Positions 25,867-34,023 of a DNA stretch of 64,000 bases are shown in pieces (the stretch's first letter is position 1; each line of letters opens with the position of its first letter). Both the position numbers and the translations under genes were made by a program. Origin of the DNA: Hymenobacter sp. GOD-10R (GTDB lineage Bacteria > Bacteroidota > Bacteroidia > Cytophagales > Hymenobacteraceae); NCBI RefSeq assembly GCF_035609205.1, contig NZ_CP141184.1, positions 4,037,001 to 4,101,000 of the forward strand, written 5' to 3'. A model generated the notes under the pieces. It ran no database searches, was not told where the DNA came from, and was given only the letters and a program-made list of their open reading frames with translations.

Positions 25867-28800
25867 TTAAAACGAGGCGTTTAGCCCCAGAATCAGCGTG
25901 CGCGTTTTCGGGTAGAAGTTATTGTTGTCGATACCCGGGGTCAGACCGCCGATGTTGATTTCGGGGTCGATGCCACGATACTTGGTGATAATGAACAGGT
26001 TGTTGCCGGTCACGTAGAGGCGGATAGCTTTCACCGCGGGCACTTTCGGACGAATCGTGTAGCCGAGCGTGGCGTTGTCGAGGCGCAGGTAGGAGCCGTC
26101 TTCCAGGAAGCGGTCGGAGATGAGGTAGCCGTTGATGTCGTTGAACGATTCGCCCAGCGTGAAGCGCGGAATGTTCTGGAGCTTCGAGTCGGCGGGGTTA
26201 TTCAGGGAAGCTAGGGTGGCGTTCAGGATCTTATTGCCGGTTACCCCGCGCACCAAGAAGTTCAGATCGAAGCCCTTGTAGCTGAAGCTGTTGTTCCAAC
26301 CGTAAATCAACGTCGGCTGGGCGCTGCCGGCGAGGCGCTGATCAGTCGTGAGGGGCTGCGTGGCCGTGATGCTGCCGTCGGCTTTCTGGTAGGTGCTCAC
26401 GCCCGCTTCGTTTTTGCCCATGTAGTGCCACAGCATGAACGTGCCGAGCGGAGAGCCGGGCTGCACAATCTGGCTGTAGTTGCCCGACTGGCCCTTCCCC
26501 CCTAGCTGCGCCGTCTGGATGTAGGGAATGGTAAACTGCCCCGCCGACAGGTTGTCGATGTTGTTTTTGTTATGCGAGAAGTTGAGCGAGGACGTCCAGC
26601 GGAAGTTATTCGTGCGAACCGGCACCACGTTCAAGGCCACTTCGATGCCTTTGTTGGTCATGCGGCCCACGTTGGCGGTGTAGGTGGTGTACTGAAACTG
26701 CGTGGAAGACACCGGCAGCGCATCGTTGATCAAGTCGCTGGTTTTCTTGATGTAGTAGTCAACCGAACCCGTGATACGGTTATCCAAGGCGCCGAAATCA
26801 ATACCGATGTTGGTGGTAGCGGTGCTTTCCCACTTCAGGTCGGGATTTTCATTGCGCACGGCGTTCACCACGTTGGCGATGGTGCCGTTATTCAGGTATT
26901 TGCTGCTGCCCGGCGGCGTGCCGTAGATCAGGATGGACGAGAAGGCGTCGAAGCCTTGGCTGTTACCCGATACCCCGTAGCCCGCCCGGATTTTCAAATC
27001 GGTCAGAGCCGGCAAATCCTGCATGAACTTCTCGTTGATCACGCGCCAGCCTAGGGCCACCGTGGGGAAGTAGCCGTAGCGGTTGTTCTTACCGAAGGCC
27101 GAAGAACCGTCGCGGCGGATCGAGGCCTGGGCTAGGTACCGGTCGCCGTACTGGTATTGCACGCGGCCGTACTGCGAGATGAGGCGAAGCGTGGAAATGG
27201 GGTTGTTAGTAAAGGCAATCTGCGAAAGCGAAGCCGGGTTCGACAGGTACAAGTTGTTGTAGCTGAGGGCGTCGTTGGCGAAGTTCTGGGTCGTGATGCC
27301 GAAGCCGTCGTTGGTGCGGTCTTGCTGATAGGAGTAGCCAGCCAGCAACTTGAAGCTATGCAGCCCTAGGTCGCGGTCGTAGTTGAAGTACGACTCCACC
27401 ACGTCGTTCGTGTTGAGGTATTGGTTGCGGCGAGCCACCCCACCTAGGTTTACCGCCAGCCCCGACTTGCTATTCAGGTAGCTGCTGAAGTTGTTTTGCG
27501 TTTTCTGCGTAGCACCCGTCAGCGTGAATTTTAGGCCTTTCAGAATATCGACCTGCACCACCCCATTGATTAAGGATTTATTATCCTTGGTCACATACGT
27601 ATTATTATCAACGAGCGAAAGTGGATTAAGCGGGCCGCTACCCGTGCGGGTATAGTTTTCTTTGTAACTACCATCCGGATTAAAAGGGCTTACCGTTGGC
27701 AGATAAAATAGCATTCCGGATAACACGTTGGTTTGCGGAATATCATTTTGATTGGTGGTACTATTAATAAAATTAATACCTAGCTTCAGCCGGTTATTAA
27801 AGAAACGTTGATTAACGTAGCCGCGCAGAATAATACGCTCTAGCGAAGTGCGGCGCAAAATACCGTTATTCTTGAGGTAATTGGCACTAGCGCCGTAGTC
27901 CGTATTATTAGCAGCGGCGCCAAACGACAGATTGTGGTTGGTAGAATAGCTGGTGCGCTCTACTAAGTCCTGCCAATTGGTGTTCGAGCCATCGTCGTCA
28001 GCCGGATTAGCTAGCGGTTTTACCTTGTTATCGGCTAGGTATTTCCGCAACTCATCTGCGGTTAGCATGTTGATGCGCTTGGACACTTTCTCGACCGCGC
28101 CGTACGTGCTGTAGGTCAGCCTAGCTTGACCGGCCTTCGACTTTTTGGTGGTAATGATAATGACCCCATTGGCCGCTCTTGCGCCGTAAATAGCTGTGGA
28201 AGAAGCATCTTTCAAGACCTCAATGCTGGCAATATCATCAGGAGCTAGCAGGTCGATAGAGGCGCCGGGCACGCCGTCAATCACGTAGAAGGGCTCCGTG
28301 ACGCCGCCATTTACCGTGCGAATGGTAGAAGGGCCGCGCAACACGACGGAAGGCCGCTGGTTGGGGTCACCGCTCTTAGTGATGTTCAGGCCAGCAACTT
28401 TGCCTTGAAGCAGCTGCGCTGGGGTCGTCAGCACCCCTTGGTTGAAATCCTCGGACTTGATGGTGGTTACCGAGCCGGTGATATCCTGCCTCGTTGACGT
28501 ACCGTAACCAATTACGACTACGTCACTTAGCTGCTTGGCATCGCTGGCTAGGGCAACGTTGATAACGGTTTGCGCGCCTACTGTTACTTCTTTGGCTACC
28601 GTTCCGATGGCGGAGAACACCAAAACGTCGGTGGGCGCAGCAACTTCAATTGTATAAGTACCATCACCGCCAGCGGCCACGGCTTTGTTGGAGTCTTTCA
28701 ATCGGATGGTAGCACCCGGTAGCGCCGTATTCTTCTCGTCGGTTATCGTGCCTTTGACGGTTTGTTGCGCGAATGCAACTGTTGACAACGTCAGAAATAT

Positions 28801-28875
28801 CAGCAGTACGAATGCCCGCTGATGCAATTTCTTTAGAACAATTGTCGAGTGTTTTGGAGGGTAGTATTTTTTCAT
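25867..28875 (-). CDS. SusC/RagA-family TonB-linked outer-membrane transporter
   Basis: 1002 residues. After a signal region (AFVLLIFLTLSTVAFAQ) comes a carboxypeptidase-D-like domain (VKGTITDEKNTALPGATI), the TonB-dependent plug with DVVVIGYGTSTRQDITGSV and VLRGPSTI, the motif ASIEVLKDASSTAIYGARAANGVIII, and a long beta-barrel ending in TRTLILGLNASF with a terminal Phe. It is the TonB-powered importer partner of the SusD protein immediately downstream. No sigma/anti-sigma or hybrid two-component regulator is adjacent, so its control is not visible here. An AT-rich upstream region holds a candidate promoter. Confidence 0.97.
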   Translation of the reverse strand: MKKYYPPKHSTIVLKKLHQRAFVLLIFLTLSTVAFAQQTVKGTITDEKNTALPGATIRLKDSNKAVAAGGDGTYTIEVAAPTDVLVFSAIGTVAKEVTVGAQTVINVALASDAKQLSDVVVIGYGTSTRQDITGSVTTIKSEDFNQGVLTTPAQLLQGKVAGLNITKSGDPNQRPSVVLRGPSTIRTVNGGVTEPFYVIDGVPGASIDLLAPDDIASIEVLKDASSTAIYGARAANGVIIITTKKSKAGQARLTYSTYGAVEKVSKRINMLTADELRKYLADNKVKPLANPADDDGSNTNWQDLVERTSYSTNHNLSFGAAANNTDYGASANYLKNNGILRRTSLERIILRGYVNQRFFNNRLKLGINFINSTTNQNDIPQTNVLSGMLFYLPTVSPFNPDGSYKENYTRTGSGPLNPLSLVDNNTYVTKDNKSLINGVVQVDILKGLKFTLTGATQKTQNNFSSYLNSKSGLAVNLGGVARRNQYLNTNDVVESYFNYDRDLGLHSFKLLAGYSYQQDRTNDGFGITTQNFANDALSYNNLYLSNPASLSQIAFTNNPISTLRLISQYGRVQYQYGDRYLAQASIRRDGSSAFGKNNRYGYFPTVALGWRVINEKFMQDLPALTDLKIRAGYGVSGNSQGFDAFSSILIYGTPPGSSKYLNNGTIANVVNAVRNENPDLKWESTATTNIGIDFGALDNRITGSVDYYIKKTSDLINDALPVSSTQFQYTTYTANVGRMTNKGIEVALNVVPVRTNNFRWTSSLNFSHNKNNIDNLSAGQFTIPYIQTAQLGGKGQSGNYSQIVQPGSPLGTFMLWHYMGKNEAGVSTYQKADGSITATQPLTTDQRLAGSAQPTLIYGWNNSFSYKGFDLNFLVRGVTGNKILNATLASLNNPADSKLQNIPRFTLGESFNDINGYLISDRFLEDGSYLRLDNATLGYTIRPKVPAVKAIRLYVTGNNLFIITKYRGIDPEINIGGLTPGIDNNNFYPKTRTLILGLNASF

Positions 28876-29071
28876 TGGCCCTTGCTTAGTCTTTTAAAAC
28901 TTCTGCAAAGCAATGGCCTAGCTATTACCTTAAGGTTAACGGTAGATTACCAATCTACTTGAAGTAATAATCATTTGGATTATTCTACTAATGCCTACAT
29001 ACGGCAATTTTTCTTTTAAATAAATTTACCTTATTCATTAGACACGGATCAAAGATTAACTTAGTATTAAG

Positions 29072-29079
29072 CAAATATA
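29072..29079 (-). promoter_or_regulatory. Candidate -7 box for susC
   Basis: On the minus strand the sequence reads TATATTTG, a full match to TAnnTTTG. A TTG lies about 23 bp further upstream, slightly beyond the usual spacing. The leader to the susC start would be about 190 nt. Confidence 0.4.
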
Positions 29080-29180
29080 TTTATCTCATGAACTTTGTTT
29101 TACACAAGCGCATCTAAATTCTTATAAGTATTTAGTAAAACAATAATACCGCAGTAATAATTACGGAACCCAGCAACCAG

Positions 29181-29188
29181 TACCTTCG
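29181..29188 (+). promoter_or_regulatory. Candidate -7 box for the phosphoesterase lipoprotein
   Basis: TACCTTCG fits TAnnTTTG with one mismatch and lies 44 bp before the proposed ATG at 29232. No strong -33 box is visible. Confidence 0.35.
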
Positions 29189-29231
29189 CGTCTTTGTAGC
29201 GTAAATTTTGGCCTTACCTGAAGCGCAGCTC

Positions 29232-31967
29232 ATGAAGTGTACCCGCCTTTTTACCCATCTTATCTTGTTCGGTTTCTGGGTTGTCTTTACGAGTTGCTCT
29301 ACCCAAAAACCTCCGCAGACATCGGTAAGCGCGGAGCAGGCACGGATGCACAGCCCGTACGACGACAGCACTCTGAACAACAATGTGTTGCCCGTACTCA
29401 TGCCGTACAACCGGTTGATTTCGCCAGCGGGCAAAACCATCGTGTACGGCAGCTCGAACCTAGAAAACCATAGCCTGGACGTGCGGCTGGTGCCGCAAAT
29501 GCCTTTGCTGGCCGTGGAAGACCGCTACGGCGTGGCCCTGCTTGACACGGTCAAGCGCAACGTGGCAGCCCGCTGGACTTACCTCGACGATGCCCGCTAC
29601 AAAGGATTTATGAGCACGTACTCAGGCCTGAAAGTGCAGCCGCAAGCCGATGGCGTTCACCTCTTCTGGAGCGCAGCCAACGGCCAGACGCACGAGTCCT
29701 ACGTGCTGGAGGCCGTGTACACGGGGGGCAAGATCAAGACCCGGCGGCACTTCTCTTTTGCGCCGGTTGCCTCTCCTCTCGCCCTGCCCAATGACCTAGC
29801 TCTCACGACGGAGAACGGCCAGAACTACCTCTACGTGGTGCTCAATGGCAACAATCAACTCGTGAAGCTGGACCTCGCTACGGAGCAAGTTGTGTGGACC
29901 AAGCCCACGGGCGTCGCGCCCTACGGCATCACGATAGCCGGGCAAAAAGCCTTTGTCAGCAACTGGGCTGGCCCCGTCCCGACCGATACGGTGCGCCGCG
30001 AGGTAGCCGGCGTGCCCTACGGCAGCGCGTACATCGAGCCCCGCACTGGTGCCATTGCCCAAGGCACCATCACGGTTCTGAACCTAGCCGATGGTCAATT
30101 AGTAAAAGAGCTGCCGGTTGGGCTCCACCCCAACGCGCTTATTACCAGCCCCGACGAGCAGTTTGTGTATGTAGCCAACGGTAACAGTGACCAGGTTTCG
30201 GCCATTGCCGTGGGCAGCTTGCAGGTGAGCGAAAGCATAACGGTGCAGCTCATGCCGGGACAACAAGGCTTCGTAGGCGACACGCCCAACGCCCTAGCCC
30301 TCGACCCCACGGGCACTACTCTGTACGTAGCCAATGGCCTCGACAATGCCGTGGCGGTTGTGAAGCTAGGTCGTCAAGCTTCGCGGGCGGGCGCTGAAGG
30401 CGCAAGCCAAGTGCAGGGCTTTATTCCGACGGAAGCGTATCCCGGCGGTTTGGCGCTTGGCACGAACTCCTTGTTCGTCACGAACATAGAAGGGGAAGGC
30501 GCACGCGTCAGCAACCAGGACATGCTGCGCGAAAGAGTTGATTTGGAAACTGCGCTGCGTGGTAGCGCCACCATCTACAACTCCCACCACCAGAAAGCGA
30601 CCGTTTCGCTGATTCCGCTGCCAACCGCTGCCCAACTGGTGAGCCATTCGGAGAAGGTGCAAAAGCTCAACTTAACGTTTCGTAAAGACCTAGCTCGCCT
30701 CCTGCCCCGCGAGAACGTGGCACCTAGGCCCATGCCCGAGCGCATTGGGGAGCCGTCGGTGTTCAAGCACGTTATCTACATTATCAAGGAGAATCGCACC
30801 TACGACCAAGTGCTGGGCGACATGCCCGAGGGCAAGGGCATGAAGTCGCTATGCATATTCGGGGACAGCATCACGCCCAACCAGCACCAGCTAGCCCGCG
30901 ACTTCTTGCTGCTGGACAACTACTATGTATCCGGTAAATCGTCGGCGGAGGGGCACCAGTGGACGGATGCCGCAATGGTGACGGATTACGTGGAGAAGAG
31001 TGTGCGAGCCTGGTTTCGGAGCTACCCGCACGTGCAGGAAGACGCGCTGGTGTACAGCACCAACGGCTTTATCTGGAACAACGCCGCCGACCACGGCAAG
31101 ACCGTCCGGATCTATGGGGAAGCCAGCAAGCCGCACTACGACAACAGCTTAACCTGGACCGACATCTACAACAACCGCAAAGCCGGCAAGCCGTTCGTAT
31201 TCACGAACACTAGCACTATTTCCCGGGTGCGCCCCCTCCTCTCCCCCCTCTATCCTGGCTCCGACGATTTAAAAATCACGGACCAAATTCGGGCCGACGC
31301 CTTTATTAAAGAGCTGGAAGAATACGAAAAGCAACCCGGCGACGCTTTCCCGGAGCTGACGGTTATGGCCCTTTCCACCGATCATACGGTGGGCACCCGG
31401 CCCGGCTTCCCGACGCCCAACGCCATGGTCGCCGACAACGACCTAGCCCTTGGCCGAATGATTGAAGCCCTGACCAAGAGCCGCTTTTGGAAGAACACCG
31501 TGGTATTTGTGACTGAGGACGACTCCCAAGCTGGCTGGGACCATGTGTCGGCTTACCGCACCACGGGGTTTGTGGTGAGCCCCTACAGCCGCTTGCAGAA
31601 AACCGTTTCGACGAACTACAACCAGACGTGCATTGTGCGCTCGATTGAGCAGATCCTAGGTATTCCGCCCATGAACATCATGGATGCCACGGCGTTGCCC
31701 ATGTTCGACTGCTTTGCCGATAAGCCAACGGCCAAACCCTTCCGCAGCCTGAGCAACCGCGTGCCCATCGACCAAATCAACCCGCCACTTTCCAAGCTAA
31801 CGGGCGCAGCGCTCCGGTTCGGCCGCCTTTCCCTGCGACCTGAGTTCGACCACATCGACAGCGGGCACGACGATCTGATGAATCGCATTATCTGGTTTGC
31901 CACCAAAGGCAAGCAGCGCTACCCCGCGTCTATGGCCGGCAAGGACGAAGACGATGATGACGACTAA
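29232..31967 (+). CDS. Lipoprotein with YncE-like beta-propeller and C-terminal phosphoesterase domain
   Basis: 911 residues from the ATG at 29232 (MKCTRLFTH); the frame opens at 29208. The lipoprotein signal ends in VVFTSCSTQ. Residues about 40-430 form a beta-propeller of YVTN/YncE type (LYVVLNGNNQLVKLDL, VVWTKPTGVAPYGIT, FVYVANGNSDQVSAI, TLYVANGLDNAVAVV). From about residue 510 comes a phosphoesterase domain (PF04185-like): KHVIYIIKENRTYDQVLGD, LLDNYYVSGKSSAEGHQW, ALSTDHTVGT and VTEDDSQAGWDHVSAYRT, supplying metal ligands of the phospholipase C/alkaline phosphatase superfamily. The tail is Asp-rich (DEDDDDD). Probably a surface or periplasmic phosphodiesterase, divergent from the susC run. 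Confidence 0.88.
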   Translation: MKCTRLFTHLILFGFWVVFTSCSTQKPPQTSVSAEQARMHSPYDDSTLNNNVLPVLMPYNRLISPAGKTIVYGSSNLENHSLDVRLVPQMPLLAVEDRYGVALLDTVKRNVAARWTYLDDARYKGFMSTYSGLKVQPQADGVHLFWSAANGQTHESYVLEAVYTGGKIKTRRHFSFAPVASPLALPNDLALTTENGQNYLYVVLNGNNQLVKLDLATEQVVWTKPTGVAPYGITIAGQKAFVSNWAGPVPTDTVRREVAGVPYGSAYIEPRTGAIAQGTITVLNLADGQLVKELPVGLHPNALITSPDEQFVYVANGNSDQVSAIAVGSLQVSESITVQLMPGQQGFVGDTPNALALDPTGTTLYVANGLDNAVAVVKLGRQASRAGAEGASQVQGFIPTEAYPGGLALGTNSLFVTNIEGEGARVSNQDMLRERVDLETALRGSATIYNSHHQKATVSLIPLPTAAQLVSHSEKVQKLNLTFRKDLARLLPRENVAPRPMPERIGEPSVFKHVIYIIKENRTYDQVLGDMPEGKGMKSLCIFGDSITPNQHQLARDFLLLDNYYVSGKSSAEGHQWTDAAMVTDYVEKSVRAWFRSYPHVQEDALVYSTNGFIWNNAADHGKTVRIYGEASKPHYDNSLTWTDIYNNRKAGKPFVFTNTSTISRVRPLLSPLYPGSDDLKITDQIRADAFIKELEEYEKQPGDAFPELTVMALSTDHTVGTRPGFPTPNAMVADNDLALGRMIEALTKSRFWKNTVVFVTEDDSQAGWDHVSAYRTTGFVVSPYSRLQKTVSTNYNQTCIVRSIEQILGIPPMNIMDATALPMFDCFADKPTAKPFRSLSNRVPIDQINPPLSKLTGAALRFGRLSLRPEFDHIDSGHDDLMNRIIWFATKGKQRYPASMAGKDEDDDDD

Positions 31968-32083
31968 GGCGCGCTATACCATCCTAGATTCCTGCAGATA
32001 AATTTCGCGCATCAAGCCGTGTGGTTTAGGGTGGTTGATCACTTGTCGAATAACGACTAAATCTCGTTTTCTAGCTTCCAAGC

Positions 32084-32120
32084 AAAAGCCCCCGGCTGCT
32101 CAGCAACCGGGGGCTTTTTG
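32084..32120. terminator. Strong bidirectional terminator
   Basis: AAAAGCCCCCGG (32084-32095) and CCGGGGGCTTTT (32107-32118) form a 12-bp stem with an 11-nt loop and A/T runs on both sides. It is 117 bp past the phosphoesterase stop. Confidence 0.9.
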
Positions 32121-32148
32121 GTTCTTCTCGTAACCTAGACTTCTCTCC

Positions 32149-32370
32149 TTAGCCTTGCAGCAGAGTGGGCATGATGGCAGCTAGAGGAACGCGACCAGCG
32201 ACATAACGGGCCAGCAAAATATTCGCCGTTGTGCTCAACGGTGGCACCCCACAGAGTTCCAGAGCAATTCGGATGCTCAATAACCGGCGGCTTGTGGAGG
32301 GCACTGCCGGAGCTGATACGGGTGTGTCGGAAGGCGACAAGTGGCAATGGTTGAATAAGATGTTGGTCAT
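32149..32370 (-). CDS. Possible small protein, unknown
   Basis: 73 residues from the ATG at 32370 (MTNILFNH); the frame also has an ATG at 32397. No family recognised. The C-terminal half looks protein-like, with amphipathic helices (LLSIRIALELCGV, ILLARYVAGRVPLAAIMPTLL). The strong terminator at 32084-32120 lies directly downstream in this orientation, a modest point in its favour. It is divergent from another small ORF starting at 32435. It could be a chance frame in GC-rich DNA. Confidence 0.3.
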   Translation of the reverse strand: MTNILFNHCHLSPSDTPVSAPAVPSTSRRLLSIRIALELCGVPPLSTTANILLARYVAGRVPLAAIMPTLLQG

Positions 32371-32434
32371 GGTTGCGCGATAAGTGACGAGAGCCAAGCA
32401 CCTGTTGAAGTACCCAGGGCAGTGTGCTGCTCAG

Positions 32435-32566
32435 ATGAAGAAAAAAGCTAGGCGGCCTTGTCCCAAGCGAACTGCTTGGAGGAAGCACCTAGCTCCCGGG
32501 TTTGCCGTGAAGGCGCCGGAAACGCTAGCTCCGTTGTGGGCGGCGCTACAGGACTTGCCTGGGTAG
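32435..32566 (+). CDS. Possible small basic protein, unknown
   Basis: 43 residues from the internal ATG (MKKKARRPCPKRTAWRKHLA); the frame opens at 32384. The N-terminal half is strongly basic, then GFAVKAPETLAPLWAALQDLPG. No family recognised. A hairpin with a T-run 26 bp past the stop is the only contextual support. A chance ORF remains likely. Confidence 0.27.
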   Translation: MKKKARRPCPKRTAWRKHLAPGFAVKAPETLAPLWAALQDLPG

Positions 32567-32591
32567 TGAGGTGCCGTTTCTGGCGATAGTT

Positions 32592-32625
32592 GAAACGACC
32601 GTTCCGGTACTGAAAGGTCGTTTTC
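32592..32625 (+). terminator. Hairpin terminator candidate
   Basis: GAAACGACC (32592-32600) pairs with GGTCGTTTTC (32616-32625) around a 15-nt loop, ending in a short T-run. It lies downstream of the small basic ORF. Confidence 0.5.
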
Positions 32626-32919
32626 ATATGAAAAGGCTGGGCGCGGTGCTAGTCGGAGTAGCTGTTTGCGCCGGGCGGATGAGAGCCGCTAAACGGAGAA
32701 GCCAATGGGCGCGCGAGGTTTGCTTGCGGTTGTTCATAGCGTAGAACGATTGTCGCGACAAAATTCGGCGTCTTAGATTACCTCAATGTGCCGATGCTGT
32801 AACGGTTTGGTGAAGCTTGCTGGCCACTTGCCTTGCCGCGGCCGAACATCAAACCCTAGGCTGCCTCGTACGGCCCTTCAAGCACTCTTCCGTTACCTAG
32901 CTCACCAACACAGTCCTGC
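32626..32919. other. Intergenic stretch, nothing recognised
   Basis: No gene, repeat or hairpin was recognised here. It lies between the terminator candidate and the small minus-strand ORF. Confidence 0.4.
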
Positions 32920-33195
32920 TCAACGCACATCGAGGTAATGATTGAGGAGTTGTAGTAGCAGGCCACGGCCTTCCTGAACCTGATAAGTTTCGCCGGAGTT
33001 GTAATCTACTTGGATGAGCGGATCTACCAGATGCAGCAGGCGGAGCCATTCCGTGGTGGGCACTTGCAAAAAGACACCTTCCGCGAAAACCGTCCACCGT
33101 AACGCCTGCAGAATAGCATATTGCGCCGGAACCGGAAAAGCCAAGAACCGTTTGGACACGACAGAAAAAGGAGCAGCAGGTTCTACAAGCAGCAC
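32920..33195 (-). CDS. Hypothetical small protein, unknown
   Basis: 91 residues, no family recognised. Its composition is that of a real folded protein rather than a shadow frame: LVEPAAPFSVVSKRFLAF, AQYAILQALRWTVFAEGVF, TTEWLRLLHLVDPLIQVDY, then GLLLQLLNHYLDVR. Leucine-rich with balanced charges, suggesting a small soluble helical protein. It stands alone on the minus strand in a gene-poor region. Start choice is uncertain. Confidence 0.45.
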   Translation of the reverse strand: MLLVEPAAPFSVVSKRFLAFPVPAQYAILQALRWTVFAEGVFLQVPTTEWLRLLHLVDPLIQVDYNSGETYQVQEGRGLLLQLLNHYLDVR

Positions 33196-33693
33196 GATAC
33201 GCGTTTAAGTGGATCTGGCGACAAATGCGGCGACAAATCTACCACTCGTGGCCGTTGAGCTTATCGGGCAGAGGTTATCATTCCATTATGCCTGCATAGC
33301 AAGGCACTGCCACTATCTAGGTAGGTAAAACGTGGAAACTAGCGGTACGAAACGTATACCGGCGTGTAGCGGAACGGCGACCCGCACTTGGCGCAGTCCT
33401 TTAGTAGCCTGGTGCTCTTCGCAACCTTTCGCAAACAGCACGTGACAGGTAAGGCCTTCTCACTGTTGGCAGTCGGGAGGCATGGGCTACCCTTGTGGCG
33501 GCGAATCACGTAGATTTGTTTGCGTAAGGCTACCTTTCGTCATCAAAAGTGTTTAAAGGTGGCTTCCCTCATCTACTTGGCAAGGATATGCTCTTACGCT
33601 CGTGCGGGGTATTCAGAGACTAGATGAAGGAGCCCGCACTGATTTCTCATTCGAAAACCGCTTCCAGACGCTGGAAACTTAGATTACACGCTT
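33196..33693. other. Gene-poor stretch upstream of ybaB
   Basis: No complete gene. On the minus strand around 33340-33480 there is a short open stretch without a start codon ending DCAKCGSPFRYTPVYVSYR, with a CxxC pair suggestive of a zinc-ribbon fragment; it is too short to call. The short direct repeat GGCGACAAAT occurs twice near 33218-33238. The ybaB promoter must be near 33600-33690. Confidence 0.4.
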
Positions 33694-34023
33694 ATGTTTG
33701 ATATGATGGGCATGATGGGCAAGGTGAAAGAGCTGCAAGAGAAAATGCAGCAGGCCCAGAGCGAAATGCAATACATTACCGCCACCGCGGAGTCGGGGGG
33801 CGGCTTGGTGAAAGCAACAGCCAACGGCGAACGGCTCCTGCTAAAGCTGGAAATCGACGAAACGCTGCTCACCGACCGCGACATGCTCGCCGACTTGGTA
33901 GTAGCCGCCGTGAACAAGGCCATACAGGAAGCCGGCGAACAAGCTCGCGAATCGTTGAAAAGCAAAACAGCTGGCCTGATGCCCAATCTGCCGGGCCTCG
34001 ACCTAGGCAACTTTGGCCTCTAA
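33694..34023 (+). CDS. ybaB: YbaB/EbfC family nucleoid-associated protein
   Basis: 109 residues, the normal family length. N-terminal MMGMMGKVKELQEKMQQAQ coiled coil, then the central sheet with ESGGGLVKATANGERLLLKLEID and a C-terminal helix with DLVVAAVNKAIQEAGEQAR. YbaB dimers bind DNA with little sequence preference and influence nucleoid structure. In many bacteria it lies next to dnaX or recR; here it is followed by a glycosyltransferase with overlapping or immediately adjacent start. Confidence 0.95.
   Translation: MFDMMGMMGKVKELQEKMQQAQSEMQYITATAESGGGLVKATANGERLLLKLEIDETLLTDRDMLADLVVAAVNKAIQEAGEQARESLKSKTAGLMPNLPGLDLGNFGL

Larger units (their letters stand above)
28876..29231. other. 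AT-rich divergent promoter region between susC and the phosphoesterase lipoprotein
   Basis: This 356-bp region is visibly more AT-rich than the flanking genes and has no coding frame. It must serve both outward-facing genes. Two -7-like boxes are listed separately. Confidence 0.6.

Noticed and set aside
33340..33480. Minus-strand open stretch ending in a CxxC zinc-ribbon-like peptide
   Set aside because: It has no start codon and no second Cys pair in a usable spacing; too short and isolated to call a gene or pseudogene.
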